64,000 nt of DNA, from positions 2,480,001 through 2,544,000 of the forward strand of contig OY762070.1 in assembly GCA_963665195.1 (NCBI GenBank), read 5' to 3'. The first letter of the stretch is position 1, and every line of letters begins with the position of its first letter. Below are positions 52,875-64,000 of this stretch, one piece after another. Both the position numbers and the translations under genes were made by a program. The notes under the pieces are model-generated. The model worked only from the letters and a program-made list of their open reading frames with translations, was not told where the DNA came from and did not search any database. The DNA is from VXYL01 sp963665195 (GTDB lineage Bacteria; Pseudomonadota; Gammaproteobacteria; Pseudomonadales; Azotimanducaceae).

Positions 52875-53241
52875 GGTCGCCGACTCGTCGATCCGCCTGC
52901 CGGGCCTTGTCGATGAGCGCCTCCAGGCGCGGCCCGCGGTCGATGAGTTCGTCGTAGTGGAAGCGCAGCCGGGGCGTGGTGCGCATGGCATGGCGCTGCG
53001 CAAGCATGCTGCGCAGGAAGCCGGCGGCGCCGCTGAGCGCGTCGACCAGCGCGGCTTGCGCCGGCGCATCGGCGGCGTCCACGGAGGCCACGTAGATGTC
53101 GGCGACGCCCAAGTCCCGGCTGACGCGAGCGTCGGTGACGGTTACCAGCGACACGCGCGGGTCGCGCATTTGGGTTCGCACGATGTCTGCCAGTTCCGAG
53201 CGAATGAAGTCTGCAACGCGGTTGGCGCGATCCGGCGTCAT
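52864..53241 (-). CDS. rbfA: Ribosome-binding factor A
   Basis: A 125-residue RbfA with a KH-like fold: VADFIRSELADIV, DPRVSLVTVTDARVSRDLGVADIYV, and LRSMLAQRHAMRTTPRLRFHYD. It assists 16S rRNA 5'-end maturation in the 30S subunit. The ATG at 53241 shares one base with the infB stop (TGATG), so the pair is coupled. Confidence 0.95.
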   Translation of the reverse strand: MTPDRANRVADFIRSELADIVRTQMRDPRVSLVTVTDARVSRDLGVADIYVASVDAADAPAQAALVDALSGAAGFLRSMLAQRHAMRTTPRLRFHYDELIDRGPRLEALIDKARQADRRVGDHGT

Positions 53242-55974
53242 CAGGCGCTTTGGGCGACGCGTTCGCTCTGCCCGGCGCGCTCTTCGGGGCGTTCCAGGGC
53301 GCGGGCGACCTCGCGCGACTCGAACACCTCGATCTTGTCGCCGGCGCGCACGTCGTTGTAGTTGCGCACGCCGATGCCGCATTCGAGGCCGCTGCGAACC
53401 TCGGCCACGTCGTCCTTGAAGCGGCGCAGCGACTCCAGTTCGCCCTCGAAGATCACCACGTTGTCGCGCAGCACGCGGATGCGCTTGTTGCGCGCCACGG
53501 TGCCGTCCACCACCATGCAGCCGGCCACCTGGCCGAAGCGCGGCGAGCGGAACACGTCCCGCACCTCGGCCATGCCGACGATCTCTTCGCGGATTTCCGG
53601 TGCCAGCATGCCTTCGAGCACGGCCTTGATGTCGTCGAGCAGCTCGTAGATGACGCTGTAGTAGCGCAGATCCATGGACTCGCGCTCGATGATGGCCTTG
53701 GCGGCGGTATCGGCGCGGGTGTTGAAGCCGAAAATGGCCGCGCCGTAGGTGAGCGCCATGTTGGCGTCCGATTCGGTGATGCCGCCGACGCCGCTGCCGA
53801 GGATCTGCACCGAGACCTCGTCGTTGCCGATGTCGCCGCAGGCCTGCACGATGGCTTCCAGCGAGCCGCGCACATCCGCCTTGACGATCAGCTTGAGCAC
53901 CCGCTTCTCGCCTTCGCCGAAGCCGGCGAACATGCTCTCCAGGGTGGCTGCCTTCTGCGTCGCATGGCGCTGGGCCTGGCTGCGCTCGGCGCGGAACGCG
54001 GCGACCTCGCGCGCCTGCCGCTCGCCGGCGACGGCGGAGAACTCGTCGCCGGCATTGGGGGTGCCGTTCAGGCCGAGCATCTCCACGGGAATGGACGGCG
54101 GCGCCGCGGCCACCGCCTCGCCGCGCTCGTTGCTGATGGCGCGCACGCGGCCGAAACAGGTGCCGGCGATGATGACGTCGCCGCGCTTGAGCGTGCCGTT
54201 CTGCACCAACAGCGTCGCCACGGGGCCGCGACCGCGATCTAGCCGGGACTCGATCACTACGCCTTGGCCGGGCGCGGACGGGACGGCGTCGAGTTCGAGC
54301 AACTCGGCTTGCAGGGTGACTGCTTCCAAGAGTTCGTCGATGCCCTGGCCGGTCTCCGCCGAGACGTGGATGAACTGGGTATCGCCGCCCCAGTCCTCCG
54401 GCACGACGCTGAGCGCGCCGAGCTCCTTGCGCACGCGCTCCGGGTCCGCGCCGTCGAGGTCCATCTTGTTGACCGCCACCACCAGCGGCACTTCGGCGGC
54501 GCGGGCGTGGTTCACGGCTTCCTCGGTCTGCGGCATCACGCCGTCGTCCGCGGCCACCACCAGCACCACGACATCCGTGGCGCGGGCGCCGCGGGCGCGC
54601 ATGGCGGTGAAGGCGGCGTGGCCGGGGGTGTCGATGAAGGTGATGTTGCCGTGCTCGGTTTCGACGTTGTATGCGCCGATGTGCTGGGTGATGCCGCCCG
54701 CTTCGCCGGCCACCACGCGGGTGTTGCGGATGTAGTCGAGCAGCGACGTCTTGCCGTGGTCGACATGGCCCATGACGGTGACCACCGGCGACCGGGAGTG
54801 GCGTTCGCCCTCGACGTTGAGCGACTGCGCGAGGTCCTGCTCCACTTCGTCCTCGGCGACCAGCTTCACCTTGTGGCCGAGTTCCTCCACCACCAGCACC
54901 GCGGTGTCCTGGTCCAGCGCCTGGTTGATGGTGGCCATCACGCCCATGCCCATCAGCGTCTTGATGACTTCGCCGGCCTTGACGCTCATGCGCTGCGCCA
55001 GTTCGCCGACGGTGACGACATCGCCGAGTTCCACTTCGCGGACGATGACCTCGCTCGGCTTCTCGAACTCGCCGCCCTGCTTGGCGACGCTGAGATGCCG
55101 CCGCTTGGCGCGCCGGCCCTCCTCTTTCATGGACAGTTCGCGGCGCCGCGCGCGGCCGAAATCGCCCTCGCGGGAGCGTTCGGGAGCCCTGCCGCCGCCG
55201 TCCCTGCCGCGCTCCCGATGCCGGGCGCCGGCGCGTCCGGGGGCACGCCGATTGCCGCTCTCCGCGGTGCGCATCGCGGCCTGGGCGGACGCCGCCTCGC
55301 CGCCGCGAGCAGCCCGGCGCGGCGCCTTCGGGCGGCTGTCGGGCTGCTTCCTCGCGGCTTCGGCGCGCTGGCGTTCCGCCGCCAGCCGCGCCTGCTCCTT
55401 GGCGCGCTCGTCCCGAGCCCGCTGTTCCGCCGCTTCCCGTTCCTTGGCGCGCTGCTCTTCGGCCAGCCGCTCGCGCTCGGCCTGCTCGCGCATCTGGCGC
55501 TCGGCCTCGGCTCGGGCCGCTTCCGCCTGGGCGGCTTCGGCCTTCGCGGCTTGCTCGGCCGCATCGCTCCGCACGGCTTCCGCCTGCTCGGCATCGGCGG
55601 CCGCTTGCGCCGCCTTCTCCACTTGCTCCACTTGCTCCACTTGCGGCGGCGCGGGCTTGGCGGGCACCGCCACCGCGGGGGTGCGCCGCACGAAGGTCTT
55701 CTTCTTGCGCGTCTCGACCTTGACGGCGCTGCCGCGCCCGCCCTTGCCGGTGCGCAGCGTGCTGATGTTGCGCCGCCGCAGGGTGACCTTGCGCTGCGGC
55801 TCGGCGGGGCTCTGGCCGCTCTGCCGCTGGCGGACGAAGGCGAGGAACAGTTCCTTCTGCTGGTCCGAGACCGCTTCGTCGTCGCGCTGGTGCGGCAACC
55901 CGGCCTGCTGCATCAGGGCGAGCAGCTTGGCCGGCTCCAGCTTGACCGCCACGGCGAGTTGTCCGACGGTGGTC

Positions 55975-55982
<8 letters not shown>
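53241..55982 (-). CDS. infB: Translation initiation factor IF-2
   Basis: A 913-residue IF-2. An N-terminal IF2_N domain (MAETTVGQLAVAVKLEP) is followed by a long Ala/Glu/Arg-rich helical linker (about 100-280), then the GTPase domain with VMGHVDHGKTSLLD, DTPGHAAF and NKMDLDG, and the C-terminal domains that bind initiator tRNA. It is a little longer than E. coli IF-2 because of the charged linker. The start at 55982 overlaps the nusA stop by 8 bases. Confidence 0.96.
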
Positions 55983-57513
<1,531 letters not shown>

Positions 57514-57526
57514 GGCCGATCGCTCC

Positions 57527-58039
57527 TTAGGCCCCTTCGAACACCGGCACGATGCGGGTGCGCTGGATCTGGCCGAGGGGCAGCAGGTACTCCTCGATCT
57601 CTTCGCTGCCGTTTTCGCTGGCGTCCGCGCCGTCTTCGCTGGTGCGCACCACCACCTCGTCGCCTTCGAGGCCGGCGAGGCGCCCGGCGATGCGGCGCCG
57701 TCCCTCGAACGGGAACGCCAGCTGCACGTCCACGCGCTCGCCGATGCTGGCTTCGTACTGCTCGCGGCGGAACAGCGCCCGATCGACGCCGGGCGAGGAG
57801 ACTTCTAGGCGGTAGGACTCGATGATGGGGTCTTCCACGTCCAGCACGGCGCTGACTTGGCCGCTGACGCGCTCGCAGTCGTCGATGGTGACGCCGGTCG
57901 CGGAATCGATGTAGAGCTTGAGCGTGGACGATGCGCCCCGGGGCCGGTATTCGATGCCCCAGACCTCGCAGCCGAGCGCCCGCACCGTGGGTGCGAGCAG
58001 CGCTTCGAGTTCGCGCTCTTTGTTCGTCATGCTCGTCAT
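57527..58039 (-). CDS. rimP: Ribosome maturation factor RimP
   Basis: A 170-residue RimP. It has LEALLAPTVRALGCEVWGIEY, LKLYIDSATGVTIDDCERVS and the conserved YRLEVSSPGVDRALF, followed by the C-terminal SH3-like domain. It helps 30S assembly. The ATG at 58039 is chosen for GAAGG nine bases upstream; MTNKERE at 58030 is possible. The leader upstream carries a terminator-like hairpin after metY. Confidence 0.93.
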   Translation of the reverse strand: MTSMTNKERELEALLAPTVRALGCEVWGIEYRPRGASSTLKLYIDSATGVTIDDCERVSGQVSAVLDVEDPIIESYRLEVSSPGVDRALFRREQYEASIGERVDVQLAFPFEGRRRIAGRLAGLEGDEVVVRTSEDGADASENGSEEIEEYLLPLGQIQRTRIVPVFEGA

Positions 58040-58080
58040 GCGTCGGCCTTCGCCCCGCCAGCCGCGGCGGGCGCACATAC

Positions 58081-58103
58081 AAAAAATGGGCCGCAACGCC
58101 CAT
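58081..58103 (-). terminator. Rho-independent terminator/attenuator between metY and rimP
   Basis: On the minus strand ATGGGC (58103-58098) pairs with GCCCAT (58091-58086) around a six-base loop and runs straight into five further T residues. It lies 125 bases after the tRNA and 42 bases before rimP, so it would end some transcripts after the tRNA and let the rest enter rimP-nusA-infB. Confidence 0.65.
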
Positions 58104-58227
58104 CCCAACCGGCTAGGCACGTCGCGCCCTTGACCTGACGCGGCGCGCGCTTACCGTTATCAACCCGTGCCGCCGCAGCGACTCGGCCCAAGGCCCGGTC
58201 CGAATGAGGACCCAGACCCTCGTTTCG

Positions 58228-58304
58228 TGGTAGCGGGGGCAGGATTCGAACCTGCGACCTCTGGGTTATGAGCCCAGCAAGCTACCAGACTGCTCCACCC
58301 CGCA
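58228..58304 (-). tRNA. metY: Initiator tRNA-fMet (CAT)
   Basis: A 77-base cloverleaf with anticodon CAT and a genomically encoded CCA (58230-58228). Initiator marks are present: three consecutive G-C pairs in the anticodon stem (CTGGG/CCCAG) and an unpaired first position. Base 1 is T and base 72 is T, a U1-U72 mismatch instead of the usual C1-A72. Placed ahead of rimP-nusA-infB as metY is in E. coli. Confidence 0.95.
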
Positions 58305-58317
58305 TCAGTGGGCGCGG

Positions 58318-58345
58318 ATTATAGGTAGGCGAGAGGCGAACGCAA
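58318..58345 (-). promoter_or_regulatory. Strong sigma-70 promoter of metY and the rimP-pnp operon
   Basis: TTGCGT (58345-58340), a 16-base spacer and a perfect TATAAT (58323-58318) precede the tRNA by 13 bases, so transcription should begin only a few bases before it. A GC-rich palindrome (58346-58358) adjoins the -35. Confidence 0.75.
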
Positions 58346-58437
58346 GCGCAATTTGCGCCGGGCACGTGCGCGGGTTGCGGTAGTCTTGCACCGTCACGGG
58401 CGGCGGCACTCGCGCCCGGGCAATGGGAGATGCAGCT

Positions 58438-59196
58438 ATGAACGCCTTGCGGCACCGGTTCGCGATCCTATGCCTCACTCTCGCCGCCCCGGCGGCGCTG
58501 GCGCAGGCGCCCGTCACCGCCGAGTCCCTGCTCGCCGGGGCGCTGGACCTCACGCGCGGCGTCTCCTCCTACACCGAGCTCGCCATGACCATCCACCGGC
58601 CGACGTGGGAGCGGCGGCTTGAGCTGGAAGCCTGGACCAGGGGCCGGGAGGATGCGCTGATCCGTTTCACGGCCCCAGAGAAGGACGCTGGCGTCGCCAC
58701 GCTGAAGAAGGGCGAGCGGATGTGGACCTTCACCCCGAAGCTGAAGCGCGAGGTGCGCCTGCCGTCCAGCATGATGTCGCAGAGCTGGGCCGGCTCGGAC
58801 TTCTCCTACAACGATCTGTCGCGCACCGACCAGTACCTGCGCCACTACGACGTCTCCATCGCCGCCACCTCCACCGTCGGCGCCCACATGGTCTACACCC
58901 TCGAACTGCACCCGCACGACGATGCGCCGGTGGTGTGGGGCAAGGAGCTGATGGAACTGCGCGACGACTACGTGACGCTGCGCCACACCTTCTTCGATCA
59001 GGCCATGCAGCCGCTCAAGCGCATGGAAGCGACGGAAATCGGCGAACTCGGCGGCCGCACCATCCCCATCGCCATGCGCATGGCGGAGATCGAAGCGGCC
59101 GACCGCTGGACGGAGATCCGCTACCTGGTGGCGGACTTCGACGCCGAGGTGGACGATAGCCAGTTCAGCTTCTTCACTCTTCGAGGCGAGCGGTGA
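58438..59196 (+). CDS. LolA-like outer-membrane lipoprotein-sorting protein
   Basis: A 252-residue exported protein with a signal peptide ending ALAQAP. The mature part matches the LolA-like domain: MWTFTPKLKREVRLP, SQSWAGSDFSYNDLS and VVWGKELMELRDDYVTLR. Proteins of this kind carry lipids or lipoproteins across the periplasm. The ATG at 58438 has GGGAG upstream; 58423 is possible. Its stop overlaps the next permease gene by 4 bases. First gene of a LolA-permease-ATPase operon. Confidence 0.85.
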   Translation: MNALRHRFAILCLTLAAPAALAQAPVTAESLLAGALDLTRGVSSYTELAMTIHRPTWERRLELEAWTRGREDALIRFTAPEKDAGVATLKKGERMWTFTPKLKREVRLPSSMMSQSWAGSDFSYNDLSRTDQYLRHYDVSIAATSTVGAHMVYTLELHPHDDAPVVWGKELMELRDDYVTLRHTFFDQAMQPLKRMEATEIGELGGRTIPIAMRMAEIEAADRWTEIRYLVADFDAEVDDSQFSFFTLRGER

Positions 59197-60500
59197 GCGA
59201 GGGCGCGCCAGCGGCCGGCGCGCCGCTGCCCCTTGCGACCCCTGCCGGGCCGGCGGCGACCGGCACTAGGGCGATGTTCGCCCGCGTCGCGTGGCGCAAT
59301 CTCTGGCGGCGTCGGCTGCGCACCTGGATGTCCGCCATCGGCATCGGCTTCGCGGTGCTGCTGGTGTCGCTCTTCACCGCCTTCCAGACCGGCGCCTACG
59401 AACCGTGGATCGAGAGTGCCACCGGCCTCATGCACGGCCACATGCAGCTTCAGCATCCCGCCTACCAGGACGACCCCAAGGTCGCGCATCTGATCCGCGG
59501 CGGCACGGAACTGGTGCGCGCCGTGGAGACCGCGCCCGGCGTCGCTGGCGTCGCGCCGCGCACCGAGGGGTTCGCGCTGGTGTCGGTGGGCGAACGCAGT
59601 TTCGGGGCCCTCGTGATGGGCGTCGATGCGGAGCGCGAGACGAGCCTGTTCGCGCTGCCGCACCGCTTGCAGCAGGGCGAATACCTGCCGCGCTCGAGCA
59701 GCGCCTACATCGGCAGTTCCCTGGCTGCCAACCTCGGCGTCGAACTCGGCGACGAGATCGTGGCCCTCGGCTCGGCGCGGGAGGGCGGCGTGGCGGTGCT
59801 CGCGCTGTACGTGGACGGCATCTTCGACACCGGCCAGGCGGAGCTCGATCGCAGCATCATGCAGGTGCCGCTCGCCGCGATGCAGGAAGCCTACGAACTC
59901 GGCGACAGCCTGCATCGGGTGGCCATCAAGACCTTCGACGCGGGGCGCGTGGCCCAGGTCGCGCCGGGCGTCGCCGCGCTGCTGCCGGACGGCGTCCGCC
60001 TGCTCGACTGGACGGAACTCCTGCCTGAGGTGGCGCAGGGCATCGAGATCGACAACATCTCCGCGCAGATGATCTACTGGCTGTTGATGGTGGTGGTGGC
60101 GATGTCCGTCGCCAACGCCTTCATCATGACCATCTTCGAGCGCACCCGGGAGTTCGGCATGCTGCTCGCGATCGGCATGCGACCGAACGCCATCGTCGGC
60201 ATGCTGGTCATCGAGGCGGTCTGCGTCTGGGCCCTCGGTGCGCTGCTCGGCGCCGGGGCGTCGCTGGCCGTGGTGCTGCCGCTCGGCCAGGTGGGCATCG
60301 ATGTCGCGTCGGTCGCCGAAGGCATGGAAGAGATGGCGGCGAACATCATGATGCCGACCCACATCTACCCCGCGCTGACCGCCGGATCGCTGCTGCTGTC
60401 GCCGCTGGTGATGCTGATCGGCACGCTGGCGGCGGCCTTGGTTCCGGCGCTGCGCGTGCGCCGCATGAAGCCCATCGAGGCATTGCGGGAGGAAGAATGA
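59193..60500 (+). CDS. ABC transporter permease 1 (FtsX/MacB type)
   Basis: A 435-residue membrane protein beginning with GTG 59193. After a Pro/Ala-rich start, WRNLWRRRLRTWMSAIGIGFAVLLVS forms the first helix, a large periplasmic domain follows (about 65-290), and three helices end the protein (around 295-425), the FtsX topology. The tail VRRMKPIEALREEE is typical of LolC/E-type permeases. Coupled by 4-base overlaps to its neighbours on both sides. Confidence 0.85.
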   Translation: MSEGAPAAGAPLPLATPAGPAATGTRAMFARVAWRNLWRRRLRTWMSAIGIGFAVLLVSLFTAFQTGAYEPWIESATGLMHGHMQLQHPAYQDDPKVAHLIRGGTELVRAVETAPGVAGVAPRTEGFALVSVGERSFGALVMGVDAERETSLFALPHRLQQGEYLPRSSSAYIGSSLAANLGVELGDEIVALGSAREGGVAVLALYVDGIFDTGQAELDRSIMQVPLAAMQEAYELGDSLHRVAIKTFDAGRVAQVAPGVAALLPDGVRLLDWTELLPEVAQGIEIDNISAQMIYWLLMVVVAMSVANAFIMTIFERTREFGMLLAIGMRPNAIVGMLVIEAVCVWALGALLGAGASLAVVLPLGQVGIDVASVAEGMEEMAANIMMPTHIYPALTAGSLLLSPLVMLIGTLAAALVPALRVRRMKPIEALREEE

Positions 60501-61789
60501 GCGAACTGGCGCTGTCCGATCCCCGGTCGGCCGCGGCGGCGGGCGCAGCGACGGTACGCGTCTCGATTCCCGCGATCGCCTGGCGCAACCTGTGGCGCAA
60601 TCGGCGCCGCACTTGGCTCATGGTGGCGGGCATCGGTTTCGCCGGCTTCCTCGTCGTCGCCATCAACTCGATCCAGGTCGGCACGTTCACGGTGATGATC
60701 GACAACACGGCGCGGTTCTTCGCCGGCCATGCCCAGGTGCAGCATCCCGAGTTTCTGGACGAGCCGCGCGTGGAGCACACCGTGGACGATGCCGCGGCGC
60801 GACTTCAGGCGCTGGAACGGTTGCCCCAGGTGACGGGCGCGGCACCCCGGGCGCAGTCTTTCGCCCTCGTCGCCGCGGCGGCGAGCCGGGCCGACCCGGA
60901 TGCCGAGCCGCCGGCGGTGGGCGCCTTGGTGGTCGGCGTGGATCCGCAGCGCGAGTTCGCCGCCATCCGCCACGCGGCGTCCAGCGGCCGCTATCTCGAG
61001 GCGCGCGACGAGGCCTATCTCGGCGCCGTGCTGGCGCAGAACCTCGGCGTCGGCACTGGCGACGAAGTGGTCGTGGTCGGCAACGCCGAGGGCGGCGTGG
61101 CGGCGATGTCCGTCACCGTCGTCGGCACTTTCAGCACCGGCCAAGCGGAGTTCGACCGCTCGCAGATGCACGTGCGGCTCGATGCGTTCCAGGAGGCCTT
61201 CGCGCTGGGGGACGCGGTGCATGGCATCGCCGTCACGCTGGCCGACCCGGCTGCGGCCATCGATGTCGCGGCGTCGCTGGGGGACGAGTCGAGCGTCGGC
61301 GTGCCGTGGCAGCAGCTCATGCCGGAAGTCCATCAGATGGCGGAGCTCAAATACCAGAGCAGCTACATGATCTACGCGCTGCTGCTGGTGCTGGTGACGT
61401 TCAGCATCGTCAACGCGTTCATCATGACCACCTTCGAGCGCACGCCGGAGTTCGGCATGCTCAAGGCGCTGGGGATGCGCCCCGGCGCCATCATGGCGAT
61501 GCTGGCCTTGGAGGCGCTGTGGATGGCCCTGCTCGGCCTCGCGGCCACCCTCGCCGCCAGCGGCTTGCTGCTCGGCACGCTGGCGAACACCGGCATCCCG
61601 CTCACCGCGGACATGGCGGGCATCATGTCCCAGTACCTGCTGCCGGACCGCCTGTATCCCGTTTTCGGCTATCGCACCGCGGTGGAGTTCGGCGTCGCGG
61701 CGCTGCTCGCAACGCAAGCGGCGGCGCTGATTCCGGCGCTGCGGCTGCGCCGGCTGAAGGTCGTGGACGCCTTGCGGATGGCCGAGTAG
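60497..61789 (+). CDS. ABC transporter permease 2 (FtsX/MacB type)
   Basis: A 430-residue permease with the same layout as permease 1: WRNLWRNRRRTWLMVAGIGFAG near the N-terminus, a periplasmic domain, then LLVLVTFSIVNAFIMTTFERTPEFGMLKALGM in the second membrane region. It looks like a diverged tandem duplicate of the gene before it. Coupled upstream by ATGA. Confidence 0.85.
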   Translation: MSELALSDPRSAAAAGAATVRVSIPAIAWRNLWRNRRRTWLMVAGIGFAGFLVVAINSIQVGTFTVMIDNTARFFAGHAQVQHPEFLDEPRVEHTVDDAAARLQALERLPQVTGAAPRAQSFALVAAAASRADPDAEPPAVGALVVGVDPQREFAAIRHAASSGRYLEARDEAYLGAVLAQNLGVGTGDEVVVVGNAEGGVAAMSVTVVGTFSTGQAEFDRSQMHVRLDAFQEAFALGDAVHGIAVTLADPAAAIDVAASLGDESSVGVPWQQLMPEVHQMAELKYQSSYMIYALLLVLVTFSIVNAFIMTTFERTPEFGMLKALGMRPGAIMAMLALEALWMALLGLAATLAASGLLLGTLANTGIPLTADMAGIMSQYLLPDRLYPVFGYRTAVEFGVAALLATQAAALIPALRLRRLKVVDALRMAE

Positions 61790-61833
61790 CAGCGGGCCGG
61801 GCGATCAGGCGATCGAGGAAAAGAGGAGGCCGA

Positions 61834-63048
61834 GTGCCGATCAAACTGCTTTTCCAGCTCTCGTGGCGCAACCTGTGGCGGCACCGGCGGCGCAACGGCA
61901 TCATGCTGTCCGCCATCGCCGTGGCGGTGGCAGGCGTGGTGCTGCTGAACTCGCTGTTGCGCGGCATGCAGGTGGACATGCAGAACACGGTCATCGACAA
62001 CCTCAATGGCCATGTGAAGGTGCTGCAGCCGGGCTATCGCGACGACCCCGGCATCGGTCGCGGCTTCGCGGTGGCGGACGGCTGGGAGGCCGAGCTGGAC
62101 CCGCTCGAAGTGGTCGGCTGGGCGGAGCGCGTGCGGGTGCCGGCCGTCATCATGAGCGAGCGGGAGACGCGCGGCGTGCAGCTGGTCGGCATCGACCCGG
62201 CGCAGGAGGACATCTCTTTCTTGAGCGGCGTGGACATCGTCGGCGAGGGCCTGTCCGGCCCCGACGACCGCCGCGTGATCGTCGGCGCCGCCCTCGCCGA
62301 ACAGCTTGAGACGGAAGTCGGCCGCCGTCTGGTGCTCGTCACCCAGGGCGCCGACGGGCGCAACCGCGAGGCGGGCTACCGCATCGCCGGCATCTATCGG
62401 GCGAGCGTGGCGGGCCTGGAGAAGGCCTTCGTATTCACCGGCGCGGCGACTTTGCAGGGCATGCTCGACACCCTAGTGGTCACCGAGGTCTCCGTGCGCC
62501 TCACCGACGATCTGCACGGGCCGAGCATGATGGAGCGGCTCAAGAACACCGTGTTCTCCGAGCTCGACGTGCTGAGCTGGCGGCAGCTCGAGCCGCAGGC
62601 GGCGCTGATGGTGGATTTCGCCGACCAGGCGGTGTTCATCTACTTTCTGGTGGTGATGGGCGCCTTGGTCTTCGGCCTGGTGAACACCTTGGTCACCGCG
62701 GTGATGGAGCGCGTGCGCGAGCTCGGCATGCTGCGGGCGCTCGGCATGAAGCCGCGCTCGGTGGTGGCGCAGGTGGTGGTGGAGTCGAGCCTCATCATGA
62801 CCTGCGGCATCCTCCTCGGCCTCGCGCTGGCGCTCGGCGTGTTCTCGCTGGTGGCGGACGGCATGGACCTCAGCGCATTCGACGAGAGCCTGGCGTCGTT
62901 CGGCCTGCGGCCGGTCTTCGTGCCGGTGCTGGCGGTCGGCGACGTGGTGCTGGTGGCGGTGATGAGCCTGGTGCTGGGCCTCGTGGCCAGCTTCTATCCG
63001 GCGCGCCGGGCGGTGAAGCTGAAACCCCTGGACGCCCTGCGGCGCTAA
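61834..63048 (+). CDS. ABC transporter permease 3 (FtsX/MacB type)
   Basis: A 404-residue permease that starts at GTG 61834 behind AAGAGGAGG. It has the first helix LSWRNLWRHRRRNGIMLSAI, periplasmic domain and three terminal helices including VMERVRELGMLRALGMKP, and the tail KLKPLDALRR. It is less similar to permeases 1 and 2 than those are to each other, and is separated from them by a 44-base gap. With the ATPase downstream it could form one half of a heterodimeric transporter. Confidence 0.85.
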   Translation: MPIKLLFQLSWRNLWRHRRRNGIMLSAIAVAVAGVVLLNSLLRGMQVDMQNTVIDNLNGHVKVLQPGYRDDPGIGRGFAVADGWEAELDPLEVVGWAERVRVPAVIMSERETRGVQLVGIDPAQEDISFLSGVDIVGEGLSGPDDRRVIVGAALAEQLETEVGRRLVLVTQGADGRNREAGYRIAGIYRASVAGLEKAFVFTGAATLQGMLDTLVVTEVSVRLTDDLHGPSMMERLKNTVFSELDVLSWRQLEPQAALMVDFADQAVFIYFLVVMGALVFGLVNTLVTAVMERVRELGMLRALGMKPRSVVAQVVVESSLIMTCGILLGLALALGVFSLVADGMDLSAFDESLASFGLRPVFVPVLAVGDVVLVAVMSLVLGLVASFYPARRAVKLKPLDALRR

Positions 63049-63092
63049 CGACGGCCGAACGACGGGAACGAAGGTAAAGGAGACGGAACGAC

Positions 63093-63776
<684 letters not shown>

Positions 63777-63797
63777 CAGGAGCTAGAGGAGAACGCC

Positions 63798-64000
63798 ATG
63801 CCCACCCCTCTCTGGCCACACCGCTGGCCGGACCTCCGGCCACCCGCGGCAGCCGCCGCGCTCGTCTTCGCTGCGCTGTCGGCGCCGGCGGAGCATTGGG
63901 TGTCGATTGGCGCCTACCGGGCGGTCGACGCGGCGCAGAATCTGGCGCAGGAGGCCAGCGCCGAGGCGGGCGTACCGTTCAGCGCCCGACCGATCGAGAC
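63798..64000 (+). CDS. Secreted SPOR-like protein, N-terminal part
   Basis: The frame from ATG 63798 (after GAGGAG) is open to the right edge of the window, 67 residues. A signal peptide ends near LSAPAEH and is followed by HWVSIGAYRAVDAAQNLAQE, which resembles the first strand and helix of a SPOR peptidoglycan-binding unit. The remainder is outside. It would be the sixth gene of the lipoprotein-transport operon. Confidence 0.6.
   Translation, partial: MPTPLWPHRWPDLRPPAAAAALVFAALSAPAEHWVSIGAYRAVDAAQNLAQEASAEAGVPFSARPIE

Noticed and set aside
60592..63048. An 818-codon frame running through permease 2 into permease 3
   Set aside because: The first half is an out-of-frame shadow of permease 2; the true permease 3 starts at GTG 61834 with its own ribosome site.

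Overview
The window is GC-rich, gene-dense DNA from a free-living bacterium, most likely a gammaproteobacterium. The best evidence is the operon at 49.4-58.3 kb, with gene order metY (initiator tRNA)-rimP-nusA-infB-rbfA-truB-rpsO-pnp, which is the classical gammaproteobacterial arrangement. Lipoprotein-sorting genes, a DUF5916 outer-membrane protein and several secreted hydrolases fit a Gram-negative envelope. Genus cannot be read from the sequence. No rRNA, CRISPR array, insertion sequence, integrase or replication origin was seen.

Layout. 0-7.1 kb: an unrecognised partial gene with a near-consensus promoter, an AhpD-like redox protein read through an in-frame TGA (a selenoprotein with a downstream SECIS-like hairpin), a serine hydrolase, an orphan HicB, a DUF5916 protein and an orphan MazF/PemK-like toxin. 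7.1-11.4 kb: a two-gene cassette (SAMHD1-like HD phosphohydrolase plus YwgA-like protein) lies between a truncated and an intact copy of an amidase gene, a direct repeat of about 720 bp; a LexA-box-like site lies upstream of the cassette. 11.4-14 kb: small-molecule catabolism genes (nitronate monooxygenase, cupin, VOC protein). 14.0-16.9 kb: a BsuBI/PstI-type type II restriction-modification pair. 17-31.7 kb: mostly metabolic and repair genes (amidohydrolase/Sel1/MBL operon, PLP-dependent sulfur enzyme, YcaQ glycosylase, ArsC, RtcB, Rieske oxygenase with a divergent TetR regulator, ATP-grasp enzyme, type B carboxylesterase).

31.8-49.0 kb is a defence-type island. It holds an HhH-glycosylase-like/PIN nuclease pair, a lone AAA ATPase, a DUF5131/TcmP pair, a type III-like restriction system (Res, VapC, Mod) with a PIN toxin gene wedged between its subunits, an ABC-type ATPase paired with a small PD-(D/E)XK-like nuclease, and, beyond a second carboxylesterase, a two-gene unit joining a patatin phospholipase to a protein that resembles a diadenylate cyclase (DAC/DisA_N). 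This last pair is the strongest candidate for a little-described system: it has the logic of CBASS (nucleotide second messenger activating a membrane-degrading phospholipase) but with a DAC-like enzyme in place of a CD-NTase.

49.4-58.3 kb is the conserved translation/RNA-decay operon read leftward from a strong promoter ahead of the initiator tRNA. 58.4-64 kb, read rightward, is a LolA-like protein, three tandem FtsX/MacB-type permeases, one LolD-like ATPase and the start of a SPOR-like secreted protein, probably one envelope transport operon.
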